Notes: a model not told the origin generated them from the sequence alone. Shown: positions 23,103-34,215, numbered from the stretch's first letter. The stretch is 64,000 bases of DNA from Breviolum minutum Mf 1.05b.01 (GCA_000507305.1 DF239948.1:1-64000); one strand, 5' to 3'. A program made the numbers and translations.

Positions 23103-23212
23103 CTAGTTGGTGAGTTTTTTCCCACCCCATTTGAAAAATATGCTCGTCAAATTGGATCATTTCCCCAGGGTTCGGGGTGAAATTAAAAAATATTTGAGGT
23201 GCCACCACCTAG
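23103..23212 (+). repeat. A element, copy 9
   Basis: Belongs to the subtype with ATGCTCGTCAAATTGG in the centre. No exon was seen at its edges. Confidence 0.7.
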
Positions 23213-23357
23213 GTATAGTATAGCTGGTGTTATATAAGTTATAACCCTTCTACGTGGAGTTATAGGCCCCTACCTTGGAAAGTGGCGAGTTATGGGCCCA
23301 CTTTTGTAAGAGGTGCCACTTATGCATGGATGATACATCGAGGGGAGCTTCACCTTG

Positions 23358-23588
23358 TCAAAACTCGCCCGTCCCAAAACGCATCAAGCCACCAAAAACG
23401 CAGGGAGCTGTGAAGTGCCATCGAGCCTCCCTAAAACTAATAGCACTTCGTCCCTGAAAAGAAGCCTTCTTAAACCCAAAGAGGAAGCAGGATCGTTTTT
23501 CATTCCAATCAATTTCTAAGACCTTTTTGCTCTTAGTTTCAGGGAAGGTAAATTCAAGCAAAAGCCGCCAAAGAACTTCGACGTTCAT
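23358..23588 (-). CDS. Possible exons around an F element
   Basis: A frame from an ATG at 23588 (MNVEVLWRLLLEF) enters an F element (about 23430-23550). Beyond the element a second frame reads MALHSSLRFWWLDAFWDG and ends at ACAAG|GTGAAG. An in-frame join is possible but not unique. Confidence 0.3.
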   Translation of the reverse strand: MNVEVLWRLLLEFTFPETKSKKVLEIDWNEKRSCFLFGFKKASFQGRSAISFREARWHFTAPCVFGGLMRFGTGEF

Positions 23589-24284
23589 GGTAGTGGCCCG
23601 AAGCTGTAACAGTCTTACAAGCTAAGAAGTAGGAGGTCCTATTGAACGAAGAAGTGAATCCTTTACGACGGAGGCTTGGCGAGAACCCCAAGCCAAGTTT
23701 GCTGAGCTGGAGTTAGAGGCATTGAATAGCTGCGAGGCGAGAACCACAAGATGGCCACTGCTCCTTCATGACTGACACATCAGGGCAGCCCGAGCGACTT
23801 TAAATTTCAGAGTCTCGATAGAAATGCACGGTTTTGGCCATGTTCACCATGATCTGTTCCTTAAACTATAGTGTTGTGACCCTGGATGTCAATGGTTCGC
23901 AACGGCACCAACCAACGCGGCATTGGGTTTGCGCTCTCTTCCCTGCTGACTTTGAAACGATGTTACCTCGGTAGTAAGAAGTCTATTCTAGGACAAATAT
24001 ATGGTCAAACCTTTCAGGGATACCTGCTCCACAAAAAAAAAACTGGTTACATGCACCATGTAGTCGTGCTTGGTGAAGGTTCCGAGATGACATCTCATGG
24101 CTTAGAGTAAACTTCTACATAAATAATCTTCACATCTTCACATAGCCCAAACACTTGAACACAACGTCATCATGTTATTATTTTGCGTAAGGAACAACAT
24201 TCAATCTTAAAAAAAACACCTAAATTCACCCAACCCCATGGGGAACAGAAAACAACCAACAACCGCATAGTTGGGGCCAGATAC

Positions 24285-26019
24285 CATCCGCTTCCAAGTT
24301 TTGAAGAATCTCCAACATCTCTTTCTCTGCCTCTTCTTGCGTTCGCTTCACCTTGTTTTTTATCGTTTTTTGGGCGGCAAATTGTGAATCCCATGGCTGG
24401 AAATTTCGCATATGGAAATATGAGGCCAACATCCGAAAGTCGACTGTTAAGGAAACGTGAGGGAGAAAAGAGTATCCATTCACCCTTCCAGATGGTGGGA
24501 GCTTAGCTTGAAAATTTGAACGGAGGAGAGTTAGGATTCACATGATGTTCACATGAAAGAAGATAGATTAAAACTCACAATGACATGAGCCATGAAATCC
24601 TGGTTGTTTGATACAAACCAGTTAGAATGGTTGATTCAAATCTTCGTGAAATCATGATTTTAGCTTAACCAAACCACATCGTATGAAACATTCAACCAAT
24701 AATCAGAACTTCGATCGTTGCTAAACTCTAAAATCTATAGCCACGTGTTCCCTATTGCAACAAACAAACACCTTTCAGTTCTTCGTTGATTTTTGAGATT
24801 TTCGGTTTGGAGATGGGTGAAAGACTTGCCCCATGGGTCTGCTGGGAGTCAGGCTTCTGGGCATTTTGTTTTGCTGGGCCATTGAACTCTGCTAGCTGTC
24901 TGTCCCTCACTACTTGGAGGGCCATCCCAGTTACAGAGTTAAGTCCTGTAAGTAGGGTTATTCCCATTCCAAATGACCTTTTCATGGCTGATAGATGGAG
25001 GTTACTAAATTTACTAACCACCCTTGGACCCCAAAACCATGAAACAATTTAAGGTGTTCATCCCTAAAATATACGGGTTATACCGAGTTATACCCCTTAA
25101 AAATGATGGGTTTGTGGGTTCCGATGTCACTTACAAGTCAAGGGATGATCCTCCAAGTAGACTTCCCATCCCATTGGAACCTGTGTACGTCGTATGGGAT
25201 CCGTGATGGGCGCTTTGTTCGCAGCATCTGACGGCGCCATGCGCAGTAAGATTTGACGAAGGCGCACCTGGAGCTTTACTACTTGGATGTCCATTGTACT
25301 TAGTAACTGGGTTATAACCCCTATATAAGTAGGTTATAAGTCTCTTAAGTAGGTTACAACCCAACTTACTAAGTAGTTACTAACTTGCATGGACATCCAA
25401 GTAGGCAGGAAAAGTCGTCGACACATCCAGTAGATGGATATATAACATCCCTACTAGGGTGTCGATCTATAGTCTTCCAACCATCCATTTTCAGGTGCGA
25501 ACTTGCTGTTAGTTTCAGGGAGGGTAACATCCAGTCTTTTAAGAGACACTGTGGCAAAAACTGCAAGATTTCTACGCAAAAAATAGAAAAATTGAATCAC
25601 CCAGGTCTATTTAAATTATCAATTGAACTAAGGTTTTTCGCAAATTTCTGAAACCACGACTCAACTCAGATGTGCTGATTGAAACCTGGTGGTGGCTTTG
25701 TTCATCGCTCAATATCATGAAAAGGATTTTACTTGGATGTCTATGGAAGTTAGTAACTAGTTAGTAAGTTGGGTTATAACCTACTTAAGGGACTTATAAC
25801 CTATACTTATATAGGGGTGAAATCACCCAGTTACCAAGCACCAGCAGGACATCCCAGTAGATACCCAAATCGCTCCAAATCGCTCCCTTCCGCCGTTCGC
25901 ACGAATGGCGAACGTGACCCCCGAGTCAACCACAACCCCTTGGAAAAATTCCTGACCTGGTCAGCTTTGCCAGAGCCAGCACCCGCCGTGCCAGCGGCAA
26001 AAATAGGACTTGAGGACAC
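24285..26019 (-). CDS. Unknown protein, five exons, introns supplied by D and L elements
   Basis: Exons 26019-25842, 25571-25395, 25278-25135, 24909-24772 and 24443-24285 join in frame, and every exon ends in phase 1. The first exon starts ATCCAG|G. Intron 1 has donor CTG|GTGC inside a D element. Intron 2 lies within a D element (acceptor CAAGTAG). Intron 3 is most of an L element (donor CTT|GTAAGT, acceptor CAAGTAG). Intron 4 is GTGTTT to TTAACAG, and the last exon ends GATG|GTATCT. Protein landmarks are LWLTRGSRSPFVRTAEG, RLRQILLRMAPSDAANKAP, NAQKPDSQQTHGASLSP and a Glu/Lys-rich helix KRTQEEAEKEMLEILQNL. The 5' and 3' ends and the function are unknown. Part of exon 2 is formed by half of an F element (25474-25532). 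Confidence 0.65.
24910..25160. repeat. L element acting as an intron
   Basis: The intron 25134-24910 has donor GTAAGT 26 bases inside the element and acceptor CAAGTAG at its end, phase 1. The first 26 bases are read as exon (YLEDHPLT). Confidence 0.7.
25279..25405. repeat. D element acting as an intron
   Basis: Family D is about 125 bp with ends CTACTTGGATGTCCATGG and the inverse, and inner GTTAGTAAGTTGGGTTATAA. The acceptor CAAGTAG lies at 25279. In-frame donors are GGAT|GTCC or CAA|GTTAGT. Confidence 0.7.
25730..25862. repeat. D element, donor side used
   Basis: The minus-strand start TACTGGGATGTCCTGCTG is exonic and GTGCTTGG is the donor. The other end has mutated to CAAGTAA, and the acceptor used is 150 bases further on (GCGTAG). 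Confidence 0.65.
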
Positions 26020-27049
26020 CTGGATGTCAGGTTTTTCCACAAAAAAACTCCACGTGCTATGTGCTAACCATGTCGATGTGTGTTTGGTTGAATTATCATT
26101 TTCATACCTGGATTTACCATGAAATATTTAGATATGTTAAAAATTGTGGTTGGGAATATTACATATTGCCCCGAATGATGATTTGATATAGTTTATTTTC
26201 ATGAAGATTTCTCAAGGCAGAAAGTAACACAATGCTTAAACAGTCCAGGCATATATGCCCACAATAGATTAAACATCCTATCGACTTGGATTTGCTTAAG
26301 ATGCTTGGAAACAGTTCCCAACATCTTCTCCCAAATGGGTTGTTAGTTTTTAATGGGAATTTATCATGGTACAATCCGTAGAAAAAACACTGCCTAAACA
26401 AATCCATAGCTATACAAACCAGAAGATGGTGAAGTTGAAATTTTCACCCCTTACCCCTGGAAGAATCAACGCGTTATCCACAAATGAAGATCTCATCATG
26501 TCTGGTGTGAATCACAGGATGTCAATAATAAATTTTGAGGGACAAAAATGAAACATGTCATGGTGGGTCTGGGATACACCAATAATTAAACCAAACTCAT
26601 GTCTGTCAACCGGGGTAGAACCACCCAGTTGGGGAATAGTTACATGCGGCAACACAACCCACCAGTTCCATTTCATGAAATCCCCACATAAGGCTTTGTT
26701 GTGAAACCTTATACATGATCTGTAACACCTGCAGGTAGTATTTTTTGTACCCCTCCCGTATCAACAAAATACATCGAAAGAAGTAAGGCTTCTAGGTGGC
26801 GACATATATACTCAAATCACATTTAAATCATTCCCCCATTTTTTTGGGGGTCAAAAATTCCAAACAAAGATAGTTTGTTGAAATTTCACCAACCAGCTGT
26901 TTTTTTCATTGCTCAAAAACGAAACACTCAGAGTTTTCACCACAAGGGTGGGCCCCCTACGATCGTTATGAATTGAGTGAAATAGCTTCGATAAATGGCC
27001 GAAAGTACATGGGTAAATGAGGTTATACTCCCTAAAGGTATATCTATAA

Positions 27050-27275
27050 GTGGAGTTCTTTCACCCTACCACTTTGTACCAAATGATAATCTAAATTTAA
27101 TGGTGATATAATCATAGCGATGGAAGAATATGGAAAAAACTTATACATCCAAACACCAGTTGAGGAGGTATTTGAACCCCTAAAAATCTCCTGAGGTCCG
27201 CTTTTATGGGTTCCTTTCACATCCTCACCAGGTATTCGGATGATATTGGATGTATAATATGGCGAATCAAGCAAC
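27050..27275. repeat. Q repeat, copy 1
   Basis: About 220 bp matching 45825-46060 closely. Both copies are followed by an E element, so repeat and E may move as one unit. Confidence 0.6.
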
Positions 27276-27341
27276 CTACCCCCCCAAACCTCCCCCCAGA
27301 AATAAGGCCTTATTAAAGGCTTATTTAAACATCTCCTGATA

Positions 27342-27470
27342 TACTGGGATGTCCATGGTACTTAGTAACTGGGTGATTTCACCCCTATATAAGTAGGTTG
27401 TAAGTCCCCGAAATGGGTTATAAACCAACTTACTGACTAGGTACGATCACGAACCCATGGACATCCAAGT
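27342..27470. repeat. D element
   Basis: A complete copy inserted directly after the shortened E element. Confidence 0.65.
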
Positions 27471-28164
27471 AACCTCCATTGAAAACCTGTTTTTTTAGGA
27501 CCGCTCCACCCCGGTCGGCCACCGCCTTCAACCGTTTGGCAGCTGGAGCTTCGGATGACCTTCAAGGTCCACCATTGGAGCACCGACCATGGGAACCTAC
27601 GTTTTTCCTCCATGTTTAGAAGGTTATTTCATCCAATACTGGAGGTTTTTAACCTTCATTTTTCCATGGGTTTTGGGGGTCCAAAGGATACCCGGGCAAT
27701 CTGTTGTTGTGCTTTTTAAATCTCCGGGTATCCAACGAGTCCGCGACAAAAATGCCTTTCTGCTCGTGTTGAAGGTTCATGTCTTTCTGTGATTTTCTGG
27801 GTATTTGGAAGACTGGGGTTTGGCAAGGTCTTACTGTTCAAATCCTGCACCACCTGGATTCATTAAAACATTGTCCAGTTCCTTGCAGGGTTTTATATAT
27901 AGGTGCAAGATTGCACCACCCATCATACTCTTGCTAGTAGATGATTTCAACATAGCCGCCAAAGAAGATCTGTTTCCAAAGCCATCCGGGCAAATTTTCC
28001 AAGAATTCCTAAACCTGAATTATTGGCATTTTGGGGTGCATTCCCTTACTATCACCACTAAGGGGTGACCAGCCAGCTGGTCGCTATAATTCGCTCATAC
28101 CCATGAAGCCCAAGAGTTTACATCCAACAAAATCACTTGAGCCACGAAAAAAAAAAACTGTAAC

Positions 28165-28303
28165 TTTCCATCATGCTAGTTGTTCAAAAAGGATCCTTAT
28201 AACATCTTTAATTTTAATGGCTTATTATAATCCCCATATAACTGTCCTATATACATATATATGAACACAACATATATCACATATATGCCCTAAACAACCA
28301 GGG
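28165..28303. repeat. K element
   Basis: Family K carries TCC.TATAATCCCCATATAACTG-like inner parts and ends in CTAAACAACCAGG. Other copies are near 34845-34957, 36898-36978 and 43300-43410. Confidence 0.5.
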
Positions 28304-28918
28304 GCCCTTTTACGCAGCCTTCGAGGTGGCCAGGGACGCCTACCCCTACCCCGAAGTGAAGGTTAAAGCGTCCGGCTAACCACCTGGAGATGGTGCTAAA
28401 ACCTCGTAAATAATGGGATAACTGACCAACCTCAACTGGTGAGTTTACCGGATGTCTTCCACCAACCATATCAGCTTGAAAATCAGCCTCTAGGTACCCC
28501 CAACGTACTCACTTCTCGTGGGTAGAGCCGTGCTGAAGCTATAGCCAAGGGCTCAAGCGCTGGAGGTGTTTTTGCACGTAAGGAGTGTAGAAAAGAGATG
28601 GCACCTCTGCGGGAAATGATGTGCGGCACATGCGGCACCCACCCTAAGAATCCTTTCGAGATGTTGGGTTTTTGGGGGTGTTAAGTTGCCACCTGTTTTG
28701 AGGCACCAGGGGTGGTTATTTAGCAGCTTTGAGGGGTCAGGATTCTTCGGACAGGTCCTTTTTAGAAGGATGTTTTTTGTTTCATGGTGATTGGAGCACC
28801 GGGGTATTACCCACTGAGAAATGGGGGTAGCATTATTTTTTCTATACTTACAACCCACTCATATCCCAAACAATCCATCCTAAGTTTCAAATGTTGTTGG
28901 ATTCTTACATCAAAGATA

Positions 28919-29670
28919 CTACCAACTGCTCCCTACTAGCTTGGTCAACACATCCCTGCTGTCTTCACCAATCTTCCTGGTAGATTTCACAGCCATCAAC
29001 GGGGTGTACCCTGCTTCTCTGGACGCATGTCCCGTGTGCCTGTCAATGATATCCCTTACCCAGCCCATCAAGACATGGTCGTGGACAATTAATAATTGTT
29101 GACCAGGTGTTTCCCTTCAGTTGTCAGCCTAACGGGCCAAACACGAGAGGACAACCATGACATCAATATGGACACTTTATCGCTCTGCCACTTGATACTA
29201 GCATTGATGGCAGCCAGTGACACATATGCAAGGACCTCACGCCACCAATCAGTCACCGGTGTAGTGTAGACGTGAAGAGTCTCTCATTGCAGCATGTTCT
29301 TTGTTCCAACATGCGTGCCAAAGAAACATCTGCAAAAGACTGTGTTGGCTGTTGAAGTTTGAAAAGTCCCAGCACCGTGCTGTCAGGTAACTCTTTTTGC
29401 TCCGTGCTGTCCTGTACCTCCACGCTGCATCACAGTATTTTTATAGGTCGTTTCTGGGTTGTGGTAACGTTCGTCCCGTTTGATGAACCTCCTGACGCCA
29501 ATGATGAACACGTTGCGTAGGACATAGAAAGCCAAATCACCAGAAAGTAAGAGACGGTTCTTTCCTGGTTCATAAGTTGTCACGCTGTGCACTCCACTTG
29601 CTGGTTTCTCCAGCCCAGCAACTTCGGGAATAGCATCACTAAGCAACATCTCCGTATAGCCCAGCAACAT
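28919..29670 (-). pseudogene. Unknown gene broken by several frameshifts
   Basis: Open pieces follow one another in different frames on the minus strand: 29670-29383 (PEVAGLEKPASGVHS, YVLRNVFIIGVRRFIKRDE), then SFADVSLARMLEQRTCCNE, then VTDWWREVLAYVSLAAINAS, then VHDHVLMGWVRDIIDRHTG, ending KLVGSSW and TAG at 28919. The gaps between pieces are one or two bases, too short for introns. GYTPLMAV near the end resembles an ankyrin-repeat turn, but one motif is not enough. It is either a decaying gene or a stretch with indel errors. Confidence 0.55.
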
Positions 29671-30214
29671 CTTTTATGGTTGCTTGGTTTCTTCGTTTTT
29701 GTTTAAAGTCAAGCCCTGGGTGAGGCAATGTCACACTTTCGATATTGCAAAAGGTCTGAAGTCATTTTCTGAAGTTAAAAAGACACCCTTGTGGAAGGAT
29801 CACTGGGTCAAACAAAACCGTCTACCACCTCCTAAAAATCCGGTCGGGGTGTCAGCTGAAAATGTGAGACAGTTGCCACCAGTGAAACTTCACAGGCCCG
29901 TTTCAACGATCGGTGGACCGAAATCGGGGGATCGGTGTCTCTTGGTCTTTCCATAGTTTCGAACTGAAAATCCAAACACCTCGATCCTTACAATACGATC
30001 GGTGGGCGTTTCGAGCCGATCGTTAAAACTGGGGTGAAATAAACTTTCTAAATGGCCGAAAATAAATGGATTTCATGGGGTTATTTCACCCTACTAAATG
30101 GAGTTATAACTGGTACATCTAGTAGGGGCCCACCTTGTAGGATCCAATTGGGTTCCGAACCTTAGATTCGATCGGTGTACAGTATTCCCTTTCCAATGAA
30201 ACATACCTGGATTC

Positions 30215-30305
30215 TTAGCCCATCTCATACATGTAAGGTATATTTACCCACATTTGGCTTATTTGTATGGTAAATGTAGGTAAATATTATCATGCATGGA
30301 TTGTT
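30215..30305 (+). repeat. B element
   Basis: A nearly complete palindrome, flanked by CATACATG and CATGCATGG. Confidence 0.55.
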
Positions 30306-30499
30306 TCGGTAGGGAAAACCAACCGAATGAAAAGTTAACGGTGAAAGCAACCAAGCACTCAATTGGTTTCATGCAGTAGATGGATTGGATCGGAATGACC
30401 CGCACATTTTTTCCTGGGACTTTGAAAAAAACACTTCCGGGTAAACAAAAACCTAAAAACTTCGCATTTCAGGTATAATCAAAGCACTTCAAGTTGCAA

Positions 30500-30605
30500 C
30501 CAAAATTAATTGGTTGGTGCTCAACCCCCACCTTGCTCATTCATTTAGTGGGGACAATGGTCATCCTGGCTGCTCACTTGCTCATCACTAAGCACAGCCT
30601 ACTCA
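30500..30605. repeat. P element
   Basis: Longest P copy: a GGTGCTCAACCCCCACC start, GGACAATGGTCATCCTGG, then TTGCTCATCACTAAGCACAG. Confidence 0.45.
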
Positions 30606-30711
30606 AAGATAAGTTCCTGAAGGAGTCCGGTATAGTTGGGAATGTAACTCTTGGGGGGTTATGATTACACTTCGGGGAGTGTAGCCGGTGTAACGATCCA
30701 ATCTGGCAAAC

Positions 30712-30787
30712 CTATCATCGCCTTGAAATCCAAGACATTAAAAATTACTGTCCCTGGTTTTGTTGCTTGAAAATACTTGGTAAAGCG
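30712..30787 (-). CDS. Internal exon after A element
   Basis: Begins exactly at the AAACCAG acceptor of A copy 10 and ends ATAG|GTTTGCC. The 25 codons read RFTKYFQATKPGTVIFNVLD. Neighbouring exons were not placed. Confidence 0.5.
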
Positions 30788-30881
30788 CTGGTTTTCAAAC
30801 CATCTGAAAAATATAAGTCAAAGTGGGAATCTTTTGCCAAATAGGGGTGAACATTTCAAAAAAAATGAAAGCACCACCTAG
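30787..30881 (+). repeat. A element, copy 10
   Basis: The minus-strand end reads AAACCAG instead of ACTAG but still makes an AG acceptor. Confidence 0.7.
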
Positions 30882-30999
30882 TAATAGTCGACTTGGAATC
30901 CAAGAAAAATCAGAATTTCGTTCTTTGAAATGGGCTTCGTTGAACTTGGAAGATCAACCAAATCGAGACTTTTCCGAAAAACCCACAGCATCCATGTAT

Positions 31000-31080
31000 A
31001 GTATATTATTACTTGCATTTACCATAAAAATCAACCGTTTATGTAGGTAAATATTCCACTCCCAATGGATGGTATGGGCT
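31000..31080 (-). repeat. B element
   Basis: A reversed copy with centre CCATAAAAATCAACC, just past the stop at 31098. Confidence 0.55.
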
Positions 31081-31097
31081 TGTCATTAGGATCGCAC

Positions 31098-31307
31098 CTA
31101 AACGCCTTTCCCCGGCTCCAATCCCTGGCCTGTACGGGCCCAACCCTTCGCCAATTGGGGCGCCAAGATTTCTTCAAAGCCCTTCTCCAGGGAGCCTGAC
31201 CTCAGAAATGATCCGGTTAAACAACAGGATTTCCCAGGACCTAAAAATGTAATGTCAGTGGTAACTGTTAGAGGGTGGAACAAAAACATTGCTACAAGCT
31301 GGGCCCC
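31098..31307 (-). CDS. Terminal exon after H element
   Basis: Starts at ATCGTAG|G inside the right arm of an H element (31297-31437), so the arm is translated as GAQLV. It continues as AMFLFHPLTVTTDITFLG and EKGFEEILAPQLAKGWART to a TAG. There are 69 codons without interruption. Confidence 0.45.
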   Translation of the reverse strand, partial: GAQLVAMFLFHPLTVTTDITFLGPGKSCCLTGSFLRSGSLEKGFEEILAPQLAKGWARTGQGLEPGKGV

Positions 31308-31437
31308 CTACGATCGTTTTAAATGGAGTGACATAACTCCTATAAGTGTTTTTTTTTCAACCCCAGTTACGCATATACTTTCGGCCATTTATAGGGTTAT
31401 AACCCGATTTATAGCTGGTAAGGCCACACCTTGTGCT
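31297..31437. repeat. H element
   Basis: Family H is about 115-140 bp with ends CAAGGTGGGCCCCTAC and GTAGGGGCCCACCTTG and inner TAAATGGAGTTATAACC. Both ends hold a potential GT donor (CAAG|GTGGG) and, about 15 bases in, a TAG acceptor. Confidence 0.65.
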
Positions 31438-31478
31438 ACATGTTCACAAATATGATGAAGGAAGTAAGGCCCCCAAAT

Positions 31479-31793
31479 TCAGAACAGCAAACACATGCAA
31501 ACATCACGAAGGAAATGGATCAATTCATTCTGCCAACCCCTGACAGCTTCCCTGGAAGAGAATCTACGCACCAGAAATGGAAGCATCCTTTGAATTGAAG
31601 AGATGGATGACTCCCTCGTTGGTGGTTTCAACCCCTTTGAAAAATATTAGTCAAATTGGAAATCTTCCCCAATTTTCGGGGTGAAAATAAACAAATATTT
31701 GAAACCACCACCTAGCTGGACCTAGCTCCATGTTGTGAAGGATTTTTTTTCTTTTCTCAAAGGAAAAAAACAGGAACCCTTGGATGTAATCCC
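31479..31793 (-). CDS. Unknown protein, last two exons split by A element
   Basis: Exon 31793-31712 starts TGTGTAG|G (YIQGFLFFSFEKRKK, NMELGPA). The intron 31711-31615 is 97 bases, GTGGTGG to AACGAG, exactly the A element. Exon 31614-31479 continues in frame (ESSISSIQRMLPFLVRRFSS, GWQNELIHFLRDVC) to TGA. The join is phase 2 and gives an Arg codon. Confidence 0.65.
31615..31715 (+). repeat. A element, copy 11, acting as an intron
   Basis: The clearest case where the whole element equals the intron. The minus-strand branch-like stretch is TTTGACTAATATTTTT. Confidence 0.85.
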
Positions 31794-32084
31794 CTACACA
31801 TTGGAAGACGGAAAATGCAGAAATAAACACCAGTTGATGCTTAGATAATAGCAAACAAGGGTTTAACTGGTCGTATTCTTAAGAGGTTATGCCCAGGGGT
31901 TCTACCCGTGATTCCCAAACCATCATCTTGAGTATCAATGATAAAATTTTGGTGGTCATATAAGCCATTCAAATCATCCATGCCACATTTCTTCTGAGAA
32001 TGACGTCACTTTTTCACCGAACCCTCCAACAAACACAACTCACCAAAGGCGTCATTCCGGATGTTGTTTGAAAGGCAAACAACA

Positions 32085-32181
32085 AATTGGTGGTTGAAAA
32101 TATTCGTCCAAATCGGATCATCTCCAAGATCTCCAAATTGGTAGTGGTGAAAATAAAATCATCTTTAAAACCACCACCTAT
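32085..32181 (+). repeat. A element, copy 12
   Basis: Ends are eroded (AAATTGGTGG and CCACCACCTATTA). A small frame ending CCTTTG|GTGAGT at 32042 follows on the minus strand. Confidence 0.6.
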
Positions 32182-32183
32182 TA

Positions 32184-32288
32184 CACTCCCTGAAACTAAC
32201 ATAGCACCTGAAAATAGGTCATCCCAAAAGGAAACTAGTATTCCAACCATCCATTTTCACGTGCTATGTTAGTTTCAGGGAGTGTAAT
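32184..32288. repeat. F element
   Basis: Very regular ends: CACTCCCTGAAACTAACATA and the matching inverse. It lies between A copies 12 and 13 (about 32289-32390, eroded), so three elements are packed head to tail. Confidence 0.75.
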
Positions 32289-32511
32289 TAGTTGGTGGTT
32301 GAACCACCCACTTGAAATAAAAAATGACAACAAAATCATGTTTCCCAAGGATCTGGGGTGAACGTAAGAACTTGTTTGATACCACAACCCTGGACGTAGG
32401 TGTGCAACATGGCTTGAACCCAATTGGTACCTCATTATTTACATGTGGTTCAGAAGTCCAAATCAGTGATCCCATTACCATTCATCCTGAAAAAAGTCCT
32501 CACTCCCACTT

Positions 32512-32625
32512 ACTGTTGATGGAAGAAATTCTGCATCAGCTGATATGGTAAATATCCCATTATTTACATGTTTTTATACATTCTAGCTGGTTGGCCGGAT
32601 TTCTGAACCATCAACACAGTATATG
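32512..32625. repeat. I element
   Basis: Starts TTACTGTTGATGGAAGAAAT and ends CCATCAACACAGTA. It follows the small exon at 32665-32625. Confidence 0.55.
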
Positions 32626-33399
32626 ATTTTTCAAGGTTGACTTGAACATCCCCCATATACTGGATGCCAGTGACCACTAGAACCAGTAAGGATGTGCTGG
32701 AACTGTAGGTTATATGTCCCCTTCAATAGGTTACAAGCGCCCCTAAGGCGAAGAAACAGAACTTAATTACGATCACAAGCCTTAAGTTCCAGCAGGACAG
32801 TCTACTTGGATGTCCATGGAAGTGATCGTAACGATCGTTTGTAAGTTGGGTTATTTCCCCTACTTAAGGGACTTCTAACCGACTTATATAGGGAAATCAC
32901 CCAGTTACTAAGTACCAGCAGGACATCCCGGTAGTACCAAAAAGTCCAGCAAAATAGGCGGTAACCCGGACACAGCAAAGGCAATTCGATATGTTTGGTC
33001 TTCCAACATCCGGTCACCTCTTGGTGTTTGGAGGTACTTGGGGCATCCCAAAACAACTTTCACTTAGAAAGGTAGTCCGAAGAAACTACCTCACAAGGTA
33101 TGATGTCAGGAAGACTGGGAAGCATGTGAACATTCAAAAATATGTTTGGTTGTTTAGCTTATGAATTCATCTTTTTCTAAGTCAGTTGCTGTACATGGCA
33201 TGGAAAAAATCAATGCAATAAGTATCCCCATTACCCTGTTAGGATAGGATACAAGGTTGTTTCGTGGCTCATGTGACATGACTTTTGATGCGTCGGAAAC
33301 ACATCGGCCAACGAAACGACCATGACATCAGGCGTCTTTTTTTCGCCAAAAAACGCTCCACCAACGCTGGCGGCAACATACAAGGCGTCACCTTCTTTC
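32625..33399 (-). CDS. Unknown protein, three exons around two tandem D elements
   Basis: Exon 33399 to about 33270 (EGDALYVAASVGGAFFGEKK, PDVMVVSLADVFP) starts CCGAG|G. Exon 33062-32916 starts TTTCTAAG, encodes 48 codons (YLQTPRGDRMLEDQTYRIAF, SGLPPILLDFLVLPG) and ends GCTG|GTACTT inside a D element. A piece at about 32665-32625 (MGDVQVNLEKSYTV) follows the second D element, whose end gives CATCCAG. The joins are plausible but not all proven by phase. Confidence 0.5.
32665..32801. repeat. D element, diverged
   Basis: The left member of a tandem pair. It starts TACTGGATGCCAGTGACC and ends CCAGCAGGACAGTCTA. Confidence 0.5.
32802..32935. repeat. D element
   Basis: The right member of the pair, intact. 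The exon 33062-32916 reads into its first 20 bases. Confidence 0.65.
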
Positions 33400-34104
33400 C
33401 TCGGCGGTGGGTGGGTTGGATGTTAATCCAAGGTAAACTCACAATCATGAATCAACACATATTGGGTATGGCCCCTTCCCAGGATGCCAGTGACCAGCAG
33501 GATTATGAACCATTTTTAAGTAGGGAATCCCAAGCTAAACCTTTATTTGCCACTGTTACTGGGAAGGGGCCACACCCAACACATATATATGAAATGTATC
33601 CCCACTTGATTTCACATGACATAAAACTCTATCAAATCATCCATGTCAATCCTACAAAATATACCTTTCAATTTGGATATCTACTGTCAGGCGCAGACTT
33701 TTTTGAATTTAGGCACGTACCTTCTTATTAGGGGTGTTACTTCAAAGTGCAATGTGGTCGGATTTTGGGAGCTTGGATCCAAAATCATCACAAGGACATG
33801 TGGAAATGCCTGTTGTAGGATATTGGAGCACATGGGCGTGGAACTTGCGGGGTTTTCTCAGGGAGGTATGCTGAATATATACCTTGAGAAAAGTCACATG
33901 CACCCCCAAAACATCAAGCGTTTCAGAGGGAAACGTGCACACATGAGCAGTGAAAATCATATTCACAACAAAACAACTTGGTGACACGACAAAAAATCCA
34001 GTTTTGTTTCAAATGACAGGACCCTTAAAACAACATTTTACTGATGCCCCGTATAACTGGGCAGTTGTTCATCTCCTATGATAAAAGCTACATAACCCTT
34101 GGTA

Positions 34105-34215
34105 TCCATATGTATCCATGGGACTGGTATATCTACCTACTAAGTTAAGACAAAAAAACCATTGATTCATTGATGTAAGTAAAAATATCAGTCTTATGGA
34201 TCCTATAGGGGTTTG
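34105..34215 (-). repeat. B element
   Basis: Starts CCATGGGACTGGTATATC and ends with GGATCCTATAGGGG. The centre is diverged. Confidence 0.5.

Larger units (their letters stand above)
26020..28918. other. Long stretch without a confident gene
   Basis: It holds an H element (26950-27065), a Q repeat (27050-27275), E and D elements (27271-27470), an I fragment (27838-27900) and a K element (28165-28303). At 28306-28379 a short plus-strand frame (FYAAFEVARDAYPYPEVKVK, stop) follows the K element end. It looks coding but is on the minority strand. Confidence 0.4.

Noticed and set aside
23623-23783. Plus-strand exon candidate (FAELELEALNSCEARTTRW)
   Set aside because: It looks coding but stands alone on the minority strand, without a clear donor.
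33643-33984. 113-codon plus-strand frame
   Set aside because: It has no acceptor or donor at sensible positions, and the minus strand has a competing piece with a GTATAT donor.
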